A stretch of 64,000 bases of DNA from Micropruina sp. (GCA_016711205.1 JADJTM010000002.1:248001-312000), one strand, 5' to 3'. Positions 54,427 through 62,845 are shown, numbered from the stretch's first letter. The notes: a model not told the origin generated them from the sequence alone. Numbers and translations are program-made.

Positions 54427-55677
54427 ATGGCGTACCTCGTGCGGGCTGTGGACATTGCGCTCGACCGGCTTCTGCACGCGATGGGAGCCGTCCTCATCGA
54501 GGGTGCCCGGGGCTGCGGCAAGACCTCCACGGGGCTGGAGCACGCACGCAGCTCGCTCCGCCTGGACAGCTCCCCGCAGCTGATCGAACTTGCCTCACTG
54601 AACCCCGCCGCCCTCCTCACGGGCGAGGCGCCGCGGCTGATCGACGAATGGCAACTCGCGCCCAGCCTGTGGAACGTGATCCGCCACGAGATCGACGACC
54701 GCCAACTGCGCGGGCAGTTCATCCTCTCGGGCTCGGCGGCGCCACCAGAGGATGTGACGCGACACTCCGGGGCCGGCCGGGTTGCGCGCCTCCGCATGCG
54801 GCCGATGTCGCTCGCCGAAAGCCAGCGCTCAACATCCGAGGTCTCACTCGGCACGCTCGGCGGTGGCGTCCAGGTAGCAGGCACCAGTCCGCTGAGCTAT
54901 GCCAACCTAGCGGTGGAAGCCGTTCGGGGCGGATGGCCCGCGCTGCTGTCGGCCACCGAGGCGGACGCCGTCACCTTCAACCGCTCCTACGTCGATGACC
55001 TGTGCTCCTCCGCCATCCCCCTCGCCACCGGCGTGCGCCACGACTCGGTTCGGATGCGGCGGCTGCTGGGAGCGATCTCCCGCAACATAGCGAGCGAGGC
55101 GACCCTGGAGAACCTCGCACGGGACGTATCTGCCGACGGCGGCCAGCTGAACTCCGAGACGGTGCGCACCTACCTGGACGCCCTGACCAGAGTCTTCGCG
55201 CTGGAAGAACTGCCGGCGTGGAGTGTCGCACTGCGCTCGAGGTCGCGGCTGCGCACCAGCTCGAAACTCCATCTCGCAGACCCCGCCCTGGCGTGCGCGG
55301 TCCTCGGCATCGGCGCGGAGCGGCTGGCTGGCGACCCCGAGTTCTTCGGCCAGGTGTTCGAGGCGATGGCGATCCGCGACGTCCGCGCACTGTCGTCTGC
55401 CGAGCAGGGACGGGTTTACCACTACCGCGACAACACCGGCCTGGAGGTCGACGCGATCCTCGAGTACCCGGACGGCCGATGGGCCGCGATCGAGGTGAAG
55501 CTCGGATCGAACAAGATCGCGGACGCCGAGAAGGCACTCCGCACCCTGCGCGATCAACGGGTCGACCTCGACCGCGTCGGCCCGCCCGCCTTCCTGGCGA
55601 TCGTCACCGGCACCCAGTACGCCTACACCCTGCCGTCGGGAGTTCACGTGATCCCCCTCGGTGTCCTCGGCGTCTAG
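54427..55677 (+). CDS. AAA ATPase with DUF4143 domain
   Basis: 416-residue ATP-binding protein of the AAA_14/DUF4143 type. Walker A GARGCGKT is at 26-33 and a Walker B-like LIDEWQ follows near 72-77. The C-terminal DUF4143 half contains LEVDAILEYPDGRWAAIEVKLG, a PD-(D/E)xK nuclease-like E/D...ExK arrangement. Such proteins are common in accessory DNA and scattered between genomes; their role is unknown. ATG 54427 has TATCGT ending six bases upstream. It marks the left edge of the mobile region. Confidence 0.85.
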   Translation: MAYLVRAVDIALDRLLHAMGAVLIEGARGCGKTSTGLEHARSSLRLDSSPQLIELASLNPAALLTGEAPRLIDEWQLAPSLWNVIRHEIDDRQLRGQFILSGSAAPPEDVTRHSGAGRVARLRMRPMSLAESQRSTSEVSLGTLGGGVQVAGTSPLSYANLAVEAVRGGWPALLSATEADAVTFNRSYVDDLCSSAIPLATGVRHDSVRMRRLLGAISRNIASEATLENLARDVSADGGQLNSETVRTYLDALTRVFALEELPAWSVALRSRSRLRTSSKLHLADPALACAVLGIGAERLAGDPEFFGQVFEAMAIRDVRALSSAEQGRVYHYRDNTGLEVDAILEYPDGRWAAIEVKLGSNKIADAEKALRTLRDQRVDLDRVGPPAFLAIVTGTQYAYTLPSGVHVIPLGVLGV

Positions 55678-55797
55678 GTGTACCTACCCCACGCGAACAC
55701 ACCTTCTGGCCAGGGAACTGAGCGTCGAAATGACTGCCGCGGACACATTCGCCAAACACCAACCGAGAACTGCACCGGCGTGCCACGGCTTGAGATC

Positions 55798-55827
55798 TGG
55801 TGGGCCTAACTGGACTTGAACCAGACA
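55798..55827 (-). other. tRNA 3'-end fragment, putative attachment site remnant
   Basis: Read on the minus strand, the sequence gives a T-arm (CTGG-TTCAAGT-CCAG) followed by TTAGGCCCACCA, i.e. the last 30 bases of a tRNA with encoded CCA. No anticodon or D-arm precedes it, so it is not a tRNA gene. A related imperfect copy (TGGTGGATCCTAACTGG) is at 55868-55884. tRNA 3' ends are classic integrase attachment sites. The rest of the 458-base gap 55678-56135 has no gene. Confidence 0.6.
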
Positions 55828-56039
55828 AGTGAGGCGCTCAAATACGTGTTTCACTAGCGGAGATGGTTGGTGGATCCTAACTGGTTCTGCCGCCGTGCAA
55901 CTTGCGTGCAGTATCAAGTGGCGAGCCGTTCGTGCCGATCAGGAGTCAGGTCATCTTGTCCTCAGGTGGTAGCCCTATTGTCGACGACGTCGAAGCCCTG
56001 CGTAAGGCCCCACGCGCTGACCCCTGCAAGCAGCCACTG

Positions 56040-56129
56040 CGTTAGTCGCAACTGCGGGCGACGAACGTAGAATTGGACGCGGCGAGGTCCAGAGGTGTAT
56101 CTACGTTAGTCGCAACTAGATGCTACAAT
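56040..56129 (+). promoter_or_regulatory. abiE promoter with repeated operator-like sites
   Basis: CGTTAGTCGCAACT occurs at 56040-56053 and 56104-56117; each contains the TAGT-N4-ACTA inverted repeat. TACAAT (56124-56129) ends six bases before the AbiEi ATG. AbiEi antitoxins are known to autorepress by binding repeats in their own promoter, so these are the expected sites. Confidence 0.7.
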
Positions 56130-56135
56130 CGCAGT

Positions 56136-57179
56136 ATGCCCACTACAGCGGAGGTTCTAGCTCGAGTGTCCCGGCTCGCCGCTGGCCAGGGGGGGATGCT
56201 CACCGCTGCCCAAGCAGAGCGCCAAGACATCACCCGCAGTCAGCTCACCCGGCTCACCGACGCAGGCGTCCTGGATCGGGTCGAACGGGGCGTATACGCG
56301 ACGACGTCATCGGCCGACCAGAACCGTGGACTCCGGGCCGCTTGGCTCGCTCTGGACCCTGCTCAGACGGCCGAGGAGCGTCTCGCCAACCCCATGGGTG
56401 CCGGCGTCATCTCGCACACTTCTGCTGCCGGCCTGCACAAGCTTGGTGATCTCCTCGATGACGTGCCTGAGATCACCTACCCATACCGCAAGCAGACTCG
56501 GAGAGGCATTCGCCTTCATCGTGCCGACCTCGCCGAGGCTGACGTGACCCTGGTCGACGGTCTTCCCACGACGACCGAGGAACGAACCGTCGCTGATCTG
56601 CTCCGCGACGGTCATGACCCCGAACACATAGCCCAGATCATCGAGCAGGGCGTCCGCCGCGGCGTCATCGATCCTCCTGACCTGGCAGAGCATCTCGAGC
56701 CGCTATCGCGCCGATACGGGCAGCCGGACGGCCAGTCTCTGGTCGCTCACCTGCTGGATCTCGTCGGCCTGAGCCCTGCTGCGGTCATGCGTGACCTTGC
56801 CAAGAGCAACGCTGGACAGGAACTCCTGGCTGCTGGCCGTGCGACGGCCCTCATCGAGGCACTCGCACCGCTCCTACAAACGCTCGACCTCAGCAGGATC
56901 ACAGGCATGCAAGAGATGACCAAGACCATCGAGCGCAACCTGGCCAACCCCGCTGCGGCCCAGATAGCCCAAATGGCCAAGAGTCTCTCGCTACTAAGTC
57001 CTGGACCCGAGATCCTGGCTGCTGGCCATGCGACGGCCTACATCGAGGCACTCGCACCGCTCCTACAAACGCTCGACCTCAGCAGGATCACAGGCATGCA
57101 AGAGATGACCAAGACCATCGAGCGCAACCTGGCCAACCCCGCTGCGGCCCAGATAGCCCAAATGGCCAAGACCCTCTGA
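56136..57179 (+). CDS. abiEi: AbiEi-type antitoxin, C-terminus replaced by IS insertion
   Basis: Type IV toxin-antitoxin antitoxin, 347 codons as it stands. The N-terminal winged helix (GMLTAAQAERQDITRSQLTRL) and the SHTSAAGLHKLGDL and RTVADLLRDG segments match the AbiEi family. The C-terminal half contains a nearly identical 63-residue tandem duplication. The frame ends at TGA 57177-57179, formed by the IS256-type element inserted after codon 347. Removing the IS and one 9-bp duplication restores an in-frame 44-codon ending that stops at 58776, overlapping the toxin start by 4 bases. Leaderless start. The surviving N-terminal DNA-binding part may still repress. Confidence 0.85.
   Translation: MPTTAEVLARVSRLAAGQGGMLTAAQAERQDITRSQLTRLTDAGVLDRVERGVYATTSSADQNRGLRAAWLALDPAQTAEERLANPMGAGVISHTSAAGLHKLGDLLDDVPEITYPYRKQTRRGIRLHRADLAEADVTLVDGLPTTTEERTVADLLRDGHDPEHIAQIIEQGVRRGVIDPPDLAEHLEPLSRRYGQPDGQSLVAHLLDLVGLSPAAVMRDLAKSNAGQELLAAGRATALIEALAPLLQTLDLSRITGMQEMTKTIERNLANPAAAQIAQMAKSLSLLSPGPEILAAGHATAYIEALAPLLQTLDLSRITGMQEMTKTIERNLANPAAAQIAQMAKTL
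56826..57171. repeat. 189-bp tandem duplication inside abiEi
   Basis: Unit 1 (56826-57014) and unit 2 (from 57015, cut by the IS) start CTGGCTGCTGGCC and differ at only a handful of bases over about 150. The period is 63 codons, so the frame is kept. High DNA identity indicates a recent duplication. Confidence 0.9.
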
Positions 57180-58630
57180 GCAATGATCAGAACCTGTGGA
57201 TGGCTCTCGGCGGGGTGACGTGAAGCGGGCGCACCTCCCGAGCAAGATCGAAGTCCATGCAAGTTCTGATCGGGGTCGGCGTTGGCGCGCCGGCTCGGGA
57301 AGGTGTGCCCATGCTCAAGGTAGTTCACGACGCCGATGCGTCCAACGAGGTGGCCGGTGGGTCGCTGCTTGATGAGATCGTGCGCGACGGTGCCCGGCAG
57401 ATGCTGGCTGCAGCGCTTCAGGCCGAGGTCGCCGCCTACGTCGAGGCGTTCACCGACGAGCTCGACGAGCACGGCCGACGACTGGTGGTCCGCAACGGGC
57501 ACCACAACGAACGGCAGGTGACAACTGCGGCCGGCGCGATCACGGTCCGCGCGCCGCGGGTCAACGACAAGCGCACCGACCAGGCCACCGGCGAGCGCAA
57601 GCGGTTCGCCTCGGCCATCTTGCCGGCGTGGGCCAGGAAGTCTCCGCGGGTTGCCGAGGTGCTGCCGCTGCTCTACCTGCACGGCCTGTCCTCGGGCGAC
57701 TTCGGGCCCGCGTTGACGCAGTTCCTCGGTTCGGCACAGGGACTCTCGCCGGCCACCATCACCCGCCTGACCAAGGACTGGCAAGACGAGGCGGTCGCGT
57801 TCAACAAGCGGCCCCTGGCCGGCACCGACTACGTCTACGTGTGGGTTGACGGGATCCACCTCAAGGTCCGACTCGAACAGGACAAGGTGTGCCTGCTCGT
57901 GATGATCGGGGTCCGAGCTGATGGCACCAAGGAGCTGATTGCGCTCGACGACGGTCAACGCGAGTCCACCGAGTCGTGGGCCGACCTGCTGCGTGGCTGC
58001 AAGCGGCGTGGGATGCGGGCACCGGTCCTCGCCGTCGGCGACGGCGCGTTGGGGTTCTGGGCCGCGGTCCGCACGGTGTTCCCCGAAACCCGTGAGCAGA
58101 GGTGCTGGTTCCACAAGATCGCCAACGTCCTCAACGTCTTGCCGAAGTCGGCGCAGCCCGGCGCGAAGGCCGCGCTCGCGGAGATCTGGAACGCCGAGGA
58201 CAAGGACCACGCGCGGGCGGCGGTGAAGGTGTTCGTCGCCGACTACGGCACAAAGTGGCCCAAGGCTGCAGCAAGATCACCGAGGATCTCGACGTGCTCC
58301 TGGCCTTCTACGACTACCCCGCCGAGCACTGGGTCCACCTGCGCATCACCAACCCGATCGAGTCGACCTTCGCCACGGTGCGGCTGCGGCAGCGGGTCAC
58401 CAAGGGACCCGGCTCGCGAACCGCCGGGGTCGCCATGGCGTTCAAGCTCATCGAGTCCGCACAAGCCAGATGGCGCGCCGTCAACGCACCCCACCTCGTC
58501 GCACTCGTCCGCGCCGGCGCGACGTTCAAGAACGGCATCCTCGTCGAACGAGACGACGAACCGAGCCACGAATCAGGAAGCGATCAACAAGCCGCGTGAC
58601 ACGCCGATCCACAGGTCTTGACTATTGCTC
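57178..58630 (+). mobile_element. IS256-type insertion sequence in abiEi, 9-bp target duplication
   Basis: 1,453 bp. The left end GAGCAATGATCAGAACCTG matches the complement of the right end (GAGCAATAGTCAAGACCTG) with four mismatches. The element is flanked by AGACCCTCT at 57169-57177 and 58631-58639, a perfect 9-bp target duplication. It carries one transposase gene with a frameshift. The insertion is in the same orientation as the abiE operon. Confidence 0.95.
57311..58599 (+). pseudogene. IS256 family transposase, frameshifted
   Basis: Start ATG 57311 (MLKVVHDADASNEV) with GGAAGG upstream. Catalytic Asp residues are readable in WVDGIHLKV and VGDGALGFW. At about 58266-58276 the frame shifts: after GTKWPKAA the family sequence continues in another frame as KITEDLDVLLAFYDYPAEHW, which contains the catalytic Glu in NPIESTF. 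One base appears to be missing. In the unshifted frame an unrelated tail runs to 58621 with no Glu motif. IS256 transposases do not normally use programmed frameshifting, so the gene is inactive as written. Confidence 0.85.
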
Positions 58631-58639
58631 AGACCCTCT

Positions 58640-58776
58640 CCCTGCCACGGGCAGCGTCCACCGGTCTGTCGCCACTCGCCGAGACGTCAGCGGAGTCCGA
58701 ATCCGAAGGAAAGGGATCTGCTCCCACGGCGGCGCTGGCTCAAACGCTGACGGATGAAGGGGAGGGGAAGCCGTGA
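58640..58776 (+). pseudogene. Severed 3' end of abiEi
   Basis: Remaining 44 codons of the antitoxin beyond the IS, reading SLPRAASTGLSPLAETSAES and onward, in frame with the part before the insertion once the IS is removed. It ends TGA at 58774-58776, with the toxin GTG at 58773 overlapping by four bases. It still provides GGGGAGGGG, the toxin's ribosome binding site. Confidence 0.85.
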
Positions 58777-59687
58777 TTGTGACGGGCGAATACCGTGACG
58801 GAGTAGCACTCTGGTCCGCCGCAGCCTCTCGCGCCAAGGCCATCTCTAAGGAAACGGGCGTGTCGAGCCATGCACTGCTCCGCCGTCTTGTCTTCGATCG
58901 CTTCCTGGCCCGCGTGTTCCATGACCCAAGCGCCCCCTGGGTCCTCAAAGGCGGAACCGCCGTCCTCGCACGCGTGCACGATGCCAGGACGACGAAGGAT
59001 GTCGACCTGTTGCATACGTTGAACAACCTCGATGCCGCCCTTGAAGCCCTTCGGCTCGCAACCACCGCCGTTCACATCGACGACCACTTCAGGTTCGTGA
59101 TCACGCGGGTCGACCGCAGCCTCGGCGGCGGTCAACCGGCAGTTGACGGATACCGCGTGAGTGTGGATGCCTACTGCGGAGCCCAGAAGAAGGACACCTT
59201 TGGGGTCGACCTCGTCACTGGGTCCATGATGACGTCAACCCCGGACGTCACGGTCGACCCAGTGCTTGAGTTGCGCGGCATCACCGCCGCATCGATTCGG
59301 CTCTATCCCGTCGTCGACCACATCGCCGACAAGCTGTGCGCAACTCAGGCAACCTACGGGAGCGACGGGACACTGCCATCGAGTCGTGTTCGCGACCTCG
59401 TCGATCTTGTGGTGTTCGGCCGCACTCAAGACATCGACGGCGACGAGCTCATCGTCGCCATCCGCGCCGAGTGGGCGCATCGATCACTACCGGGTCAGCC
59501 CGCGTTTGCCCCGCCGGCCCTTTGGGAGAGCCAGTACTCGCGGGTCGCTCGCCCCGTGCGTGCTTGTGAGGGCATGGCGACCTTCCCAACCGCTGTCGCG
59601 TTCGTCACCACTTTCCTCGCCCCCGCGCTCGATGGCTCCGCGGCCGGCCATCGATGGTCCGCTGCAACCGGCGCATGGGAAACGTGA
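58773..59687 (+). CDS. abiEii: AbiEii-type nucleotidyltransferase toxin
   Basis: 304-residue toxin of the AbiEii/AbiGii DNA polymerase beta-like nucleotidyltransferase family, which inhibits growth by modifying tRNA or similar targets in homologues studied. Family motifs: LKGGTAVLARV, TTKDVDLL with the metal-binding DxD, VVDHIADKLCA and SSRVRDLVDLVVF. It is intact. GTG 58773 overlaps the original antitoxin stop and has a strong GGGGAGGGG site. Because the IS now separates it from the abiE promoter, its expression depends on read-through or an IS promoter. Confidence 0.9.
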   Translation: MIVTGEYRDGVALWSAAASRAKAISKETGVSSHALLRRLVFDRFLARVFHDPSAPWVLKGGTAVLARVHDARTTKDVDLLHTLNNLDAALEALRLATTAVHIDDHFRFVITRVDRSLGGGQPAVDGYRVSVDAYCGAQKKDTFGVDLVTGSMMTSTPDVTVDPVLELRGITAASIRLYPVVDHIADKLCATQATYGSDGTLPSSRVRDLVDLVVFGRTQDIDGDELIVAIRAEWAHRSLPGQPAFAPPALWESQYSRVARPVRACEGMATFPTAVAFVTTFLAPALDGSAAGHRWSAATGAWET

Positions 59688-60014
59688 CCACCCTCTCCTC
59701 ACGAAACTGATCGCCCAACGCGAGGATCTCACTGCCGCCTCTTCCAACCGGCAGCCCCAACACGCACCCTCATCATCCGGCCACCCTCTTGCTCCGCTCC
59801 GCTCTCCTCGTCCTCCGACCCCTCGACCTTTCGCTCGAACTCCCCTCCAACACGACACACGAGACACGACACACACAATGTGCATTTCCGGCTCTAGGAA
59901 GTCGTTGGCACAGAAGCACCGGGGTCGCACCGTCGCCAGCTCTACGCCGAAGTCCCACAGACCTCATGCATCCGGGCCGACGTAAACTCGTTGGCACGAA
60001 TCGAGGTGCCAGCC
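59688..60014. other. Gene-less C-rich stretch
   Basis: About 330 bases after the toxin gene, with a pyrimidine-rich plus strand (CCTC/CTCC runs) and no coherent frame. GTCGTTGGCAC occurs at 59898 and a 43-base repeat occupies its right part. Probably the promoter region of the zinc-finger-like gene. Confidence 0.4.
59958..60000 (+). repeat. 43-base imperfect direct repeat, copy 1
   Basis: Starts CAGACCTC and ends CTCGTTGGCACGAA. The matching copy is at 61944-61986 beyond the IS; the last 14 bases are identical and include TCGT-N4-ACGA, an operator-like palindrome. It lies just upstream of the zinc-finger-like gene. Confidence 0.6.
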
Positions 60015-60437
60015 ATGCCCGACGACAGCACAGCTCCCGAGACCATTGCGCGCCTACTATCTCGCCGTCCTGGCCAGACGATCGAGTGCGGGTGGTGTGG
60101 CCGGCCCGTGGAGGTGCCTGCACGCGGTCGCGTTCCGTTGTGGTGCTCATCGTCGTGCCGGCATCGAGCCTGGGAGTCTCGCCGGGCCAGTCGCGACCCG
60201 CAGGGCGAGGTTCGCGTCGTCACACGCACCGTTGAGGTGGAGAAGGCGGTTATTCGTTCGGTCAAGGTCCCGGTGCCCACGGAACCTCGCAGCGCCGAGG
60301 AGTGGGCGACCCTCCTCGAGACGTTCGCCACTCGACTTGCTCAGGGCCGGATCTATCGCCGCGATCTGCCCACACTGGAGCCGGCCGTCCGTCGCCTCGC
60401 CGACGTCTGGCTACGCACCATCAACCAGAATCCCTGA
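60015..60437 (+). CDS. Small protein with putative zinc finger
   Basis: About 140 residues, function not recognised. CGWCGRPVEVPARGRVPLWCSSSCRHRAWE near the N-terminus gives a C-x2-C ... C-x3-C cluster like short zinc-binding domains in actinobacterial accessory proteins. The rest is helical with an Arg-rich middle (TFATRLAQGRIYRRDLPTLEPAVRRL). ATG 60015 is preferred over an in-frame TTG at 59991. It could bind nucleic acid. It stands between the abiE toxin and the second IS. Confidence 0.6.
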   Translation: MPDDSTAPETIARLLSRRPGQTIECGWCGRPVEVPARGRVPLWCSSSCRHRAWESRRASRDPQGEVRVVTRTVEVEKAVIRSVKVPVPTEPRSAEEWATLLETFATRLAQGRIYRRDLPTLEPAVRRLADVWLRTINQNP

Positions 60438-60540
60438 TCCGCAGACGAAGCCCACTAACCCTGCCTCGGCACCTCGAATCAGCTGCTCCCACATCCGACT
60501 GCTTACATCCCGCTACCGCCCAGAACTGGCACATATCAAG

Positions 60541-61929
60541 GACAGAGCCCCGGGGAGTGGTGGGGTTTGGGTGACGGCGCGGCGTCCTGAGTGAGGGGGC
60601 CATCGGCGAGATTCTCGATGTGTACCGCCAAGTACTCATCGAAGGAGAGCTCACCGATGGCCTTGTCTGATTCTGCCTTGTCCGAGCTGATGGAGGTGTT
60701 CCGCTCCGGGGAGGGCACCGATTTCATCCGCGAGTGTGTCCGGGTCGCGATGCAGGACCTGATCGATACCGAAGCAAGCAGCGTGATCGGTGCCGGCCGG
60801 TATGAACGCACCGAGACCCGCACCACTGAGCGCAACGGGTCACGACCCCGGCTGCTCACCACCCATGCCGGCGACATCCAGTTGGCGGTGCCGAAACTGC
60901 GCAGCGGCTCGTTCTTCCCGAGCATCTTGTCGCCGCGACGCAGGATTGATCAGGCCCTGTATGCGGTGGTGATGGAGGCCTACGTGCACGGCGTTTCCAC
61001 CCGCAGCGTCGATGATCTGGTGGTTGCCCTGGGCGGCACCGGCATCTCCAAGTCGGAGGTGTCACGCATCTGCGCCGGCTTGGACGAGACCGTCGGTGCG
61101 TTCCGCACCCGCCGACTCGACCATGTCAGGTTCCCTTACGTCTATCTGGACGCCACCTATCTGCATGTGCGGACCGAGCAGGCGATGGTGGTGTCCAAAG
61201 CGGTCGTGGTCGCCACCGGCGTCACTGATCAGGGCCGCCGCGAGATCCTCGGCGTCGACGTCGGTGACAGCGAAGACGAAGTGTTCTGGCGCGGCTTCCT
61301 CACCTCGTTGAAGAAGCGCGGCCTGGCCGGGGTGAGGCTGGTCATCTCCGACCAGCACGCAGGCCTGGTCGCTGCCATCGCCCGCGGCCTGCAGGGCAGC
61401 AGCCATCAACGCTGCCGGGTGCACTTCATCCGCAACGTGCTCGCCCACGTCGCCAAGGGCGAGGCCGAAATGGTCGCCGCGGTGTTCCGCACCATCTTCG
61501 CTCAACCCGACCTGCCCTCGATGAGCAACCAATGGGACAAAGGTCACCGGCGAGCTCGCCGGCCGCTACCCCAAGATCGGTGACCTGATGGATCAAGCGA
61601 AAGCCGAAGTGCTCGCCTTCGCGGTCTTCCCCCGCGAGCACTGGCGCAAGATCTGGTCCACCAACCCGCTCGAGCGGCTCAACAAGGAAATCAAACGCCG
61701 CGCCCGCGTGGTCGGCATCTTTCCCAACGAAGCCGCCGTCATCCGACTCGTCGGCGCCGTCCTGGCCGACACCCACGACGAATGGGCCACCGATGAGCGC
61801 CGCTACCTCTCCGAAGAATCCATGGCCAAAATCGGCAAACCCAGCAACAATGAACCCGTCGCCCTCAACCAGGGCTGACCGGTCGGCATCGAGATGACCT
61901 CAAAGCCCACCACTCCCCGGGACTCTTAC
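60541..61929 (+). mobile_element. IS256-type insertion sequence, copy A, with 9-bp target duplication
   Basis: 1,389 bp. Left end GACAGAGCCCCGGGGAGTGG and complement of right end GTAAGAGTCCCGGGGAGTGG agree at 17 of 20 positions. CATATCAAG flanks both sides (60532-60540, 61930-61938). A second copy lies inverted at 63619 and runs off the window. It is a different IS from the one in abiEi. Confidence 0.95.
60657..61878 (+). pseudogene. IS256 family transposase (copy A), frameshifted
   Basis: ATG 60657 follows AAGGAG. The first frame (MALSDSALSELMEVFRSGEG) carries Asp residues in YLDATYLHV and ISDQHAGL and stops at 61583. The family sequence resumes one frame over as VTGELAGRYPKIGDLMDQAKAE and ends at 61878, including the catalytic Glu in NPLERLNKEI. 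The break is at GACAAAGGTCACC (61537-61549), where one extra A in the run explains it. Inactive as written. Confidence 0.88.
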
Positions 61930-61943
61930 CATATCAAGTGGCA

Positions 61944-61986
61944 CACACCTCTGGCATGCAGCCGACGACCATCTCGTTGGCACGAA
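61944..61986 (+). repeat. 43-base imperfect direct repeat, copy 2
   Basis: Partner of the repeat at 59958-60000; begins CACACCTC and ends with the identical CTCGTTGGCACGAA. It starts six bases after the IS target duplication. The following 150 bases to the Doc module have no clear gene. Confidence 0.6.
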
Positions 61987-62133
61987 AGGATCGTCGTCTC
62001 CGGACGGGTCGGGTGCGGTGCTCCGCAGATCGGGTCGTCGCCCTCTCGACATGTTCCAAGCGGATCGGTCGAGCTCTACTCCAACCGCCTTGGGTGTACA
62101 TCCTCCCGCTTCCTTCGGGGCCCAGGACGACGC

Positions 62134-62152
62134 GATACCAAGTTGGTATCAT
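62134..62152 (+). promoter_or_regulatory. Operator and -10 of the Doc toxin-antitoxin module
   Basis: GATACCAA-G-TTGGTATC (62134-62150) is a perfect 8-bp inverted repeat. It overlaps TATCAT (62147-62152), which ends six bases before the antitoxin ATG at 62159. Typical autorepressed leaderless toxin-antitoxin promoter. Confidence 0.8.
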
Positions 62153-62158
62153 TGCGTC

Positions 62159-62358
62159 ATGGCGATGCCCTTGCGACTGACTCCCAACGATGAGCACGCC
62201 CTCGCCTGCTGGCTGAAGCTGACGGCGTGAGCAGGCAGGAAGCCACCGTCCGTGCGATCCACGAAGCCGCGTCGCGCAGGCTCCTCCAGGACACGATCCG
62301 CACTCTCTCCGCCAGCGCACGAGGGTACGCCGACCTGCTGGATCGCCTAGGCAAGTGA
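62159..62358 (+). pseudogene. Ribbon-helix-helix antitoxin, frameshifted
   Basis: The frame from ATG 62159 reads MAMPLRLTPNDEHALACWLK (a ribbon-helix-helix start) and stops at TGA 62228. The expected continuation VSRQEATVRAIHEAASRRLL is one frame over, from GTG 62227 to TGA 62358. One missing G at ACGGCGTGA accounts for the break. The two halves together make a normal antitoxin of about 67 residues. The GTG at 62227 overlaps the stop, so reinitiation could yield the toxin-binding half. The toxin start overlaps the end by four bases. Confidence 0.75.
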
Positions 62359-62717
62359 TCGAGTACCTCACGCTCGAAGACGTCTTGAGGCTCATCGAGG
62401 ACCTACAGGTCGGCCCGATCCGGGACGTAGGGTTGCTCGGCTCCGCAGTGCGTAGACCCCAGGCCATGGTCTTCGGTGTGGACGCTTATCCCAAGATCGA
62501 CCAGAAGGCCGCCGTGCTCCTGGAGTCGCTGGTCCGAAACCCCGCTCTGATCGACGGCAACAACCGGGTCGGCTGGCTCGCGACGGTCGTGTTCTACGGG
62601 CTCAACGACATGGAACTGGAAGCACCCGACGACGAGGGCTACGACTTGGTCACTTCCGTTGCGAGCCGCTCGATCACGTACCAGGAGGCAGCCGAGCACC
62701 TAGCGAGAAGGCATTAG
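62355..62717 (+). CDS. doc: Doc-type (Fic fold) toxin with altered active site
   Basis: 120-residue protein of the Doc family, which phosphorylates EF-Tu in the studied phage P1 case. The fold is readable (YLTLEDVLRLIEDLQVGPIRDVGLLGSAVRRPQ, KIDQKAAVLLESLVRNPALIDGNNR, WLATVVFYGLND). The Fic motif, usually NHxLxDGNKR in this subfamily, is NPALIDGNNR here: the catalytic His is replaced by Pro and the Lys by Asn. GTG 62355 overlaps the antitoxin stop. Probably inactive. Confidence 0.82.
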   Translation: MIEYLTLEDVLRLIEDLQVGPIRDVGLLGSAVRRPQAMVFGVDAYPKIDQKAAVLLESLVRNPALIDGNNRVGWLATVVFYGLNDMELEAPDDEGYDLVTSVASRSITYQEAAEHLARRH

Positions 62718-62845
62718 CCCACGCGAGCAGAAATGGCTGTTGCAGCAACGCTTGGACCAGTAAGTCGATCATCTCGGCGAGGCGGAGACGCAGGCTTGTC
62801 GGCGCCTGGCGAACGGGAGTCGCCATGCGTGCGTGCCCCTGCGGG

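Noticed and set aside
55798..55880. A complete tRNA gene on the minus strand
   Set aside because: Only the T-arm and acceptor 3' strand are present; the upstream 45 bases give no anticodon arm or matching GGGCCTA 5' end.
57311..61878. Programmed ribosomal frameshifting in the transposases
   Set aside because: IS256-family elements normally encode a single frame, the shift sites are unlike each other and lie at different protein positions, and directions differ.
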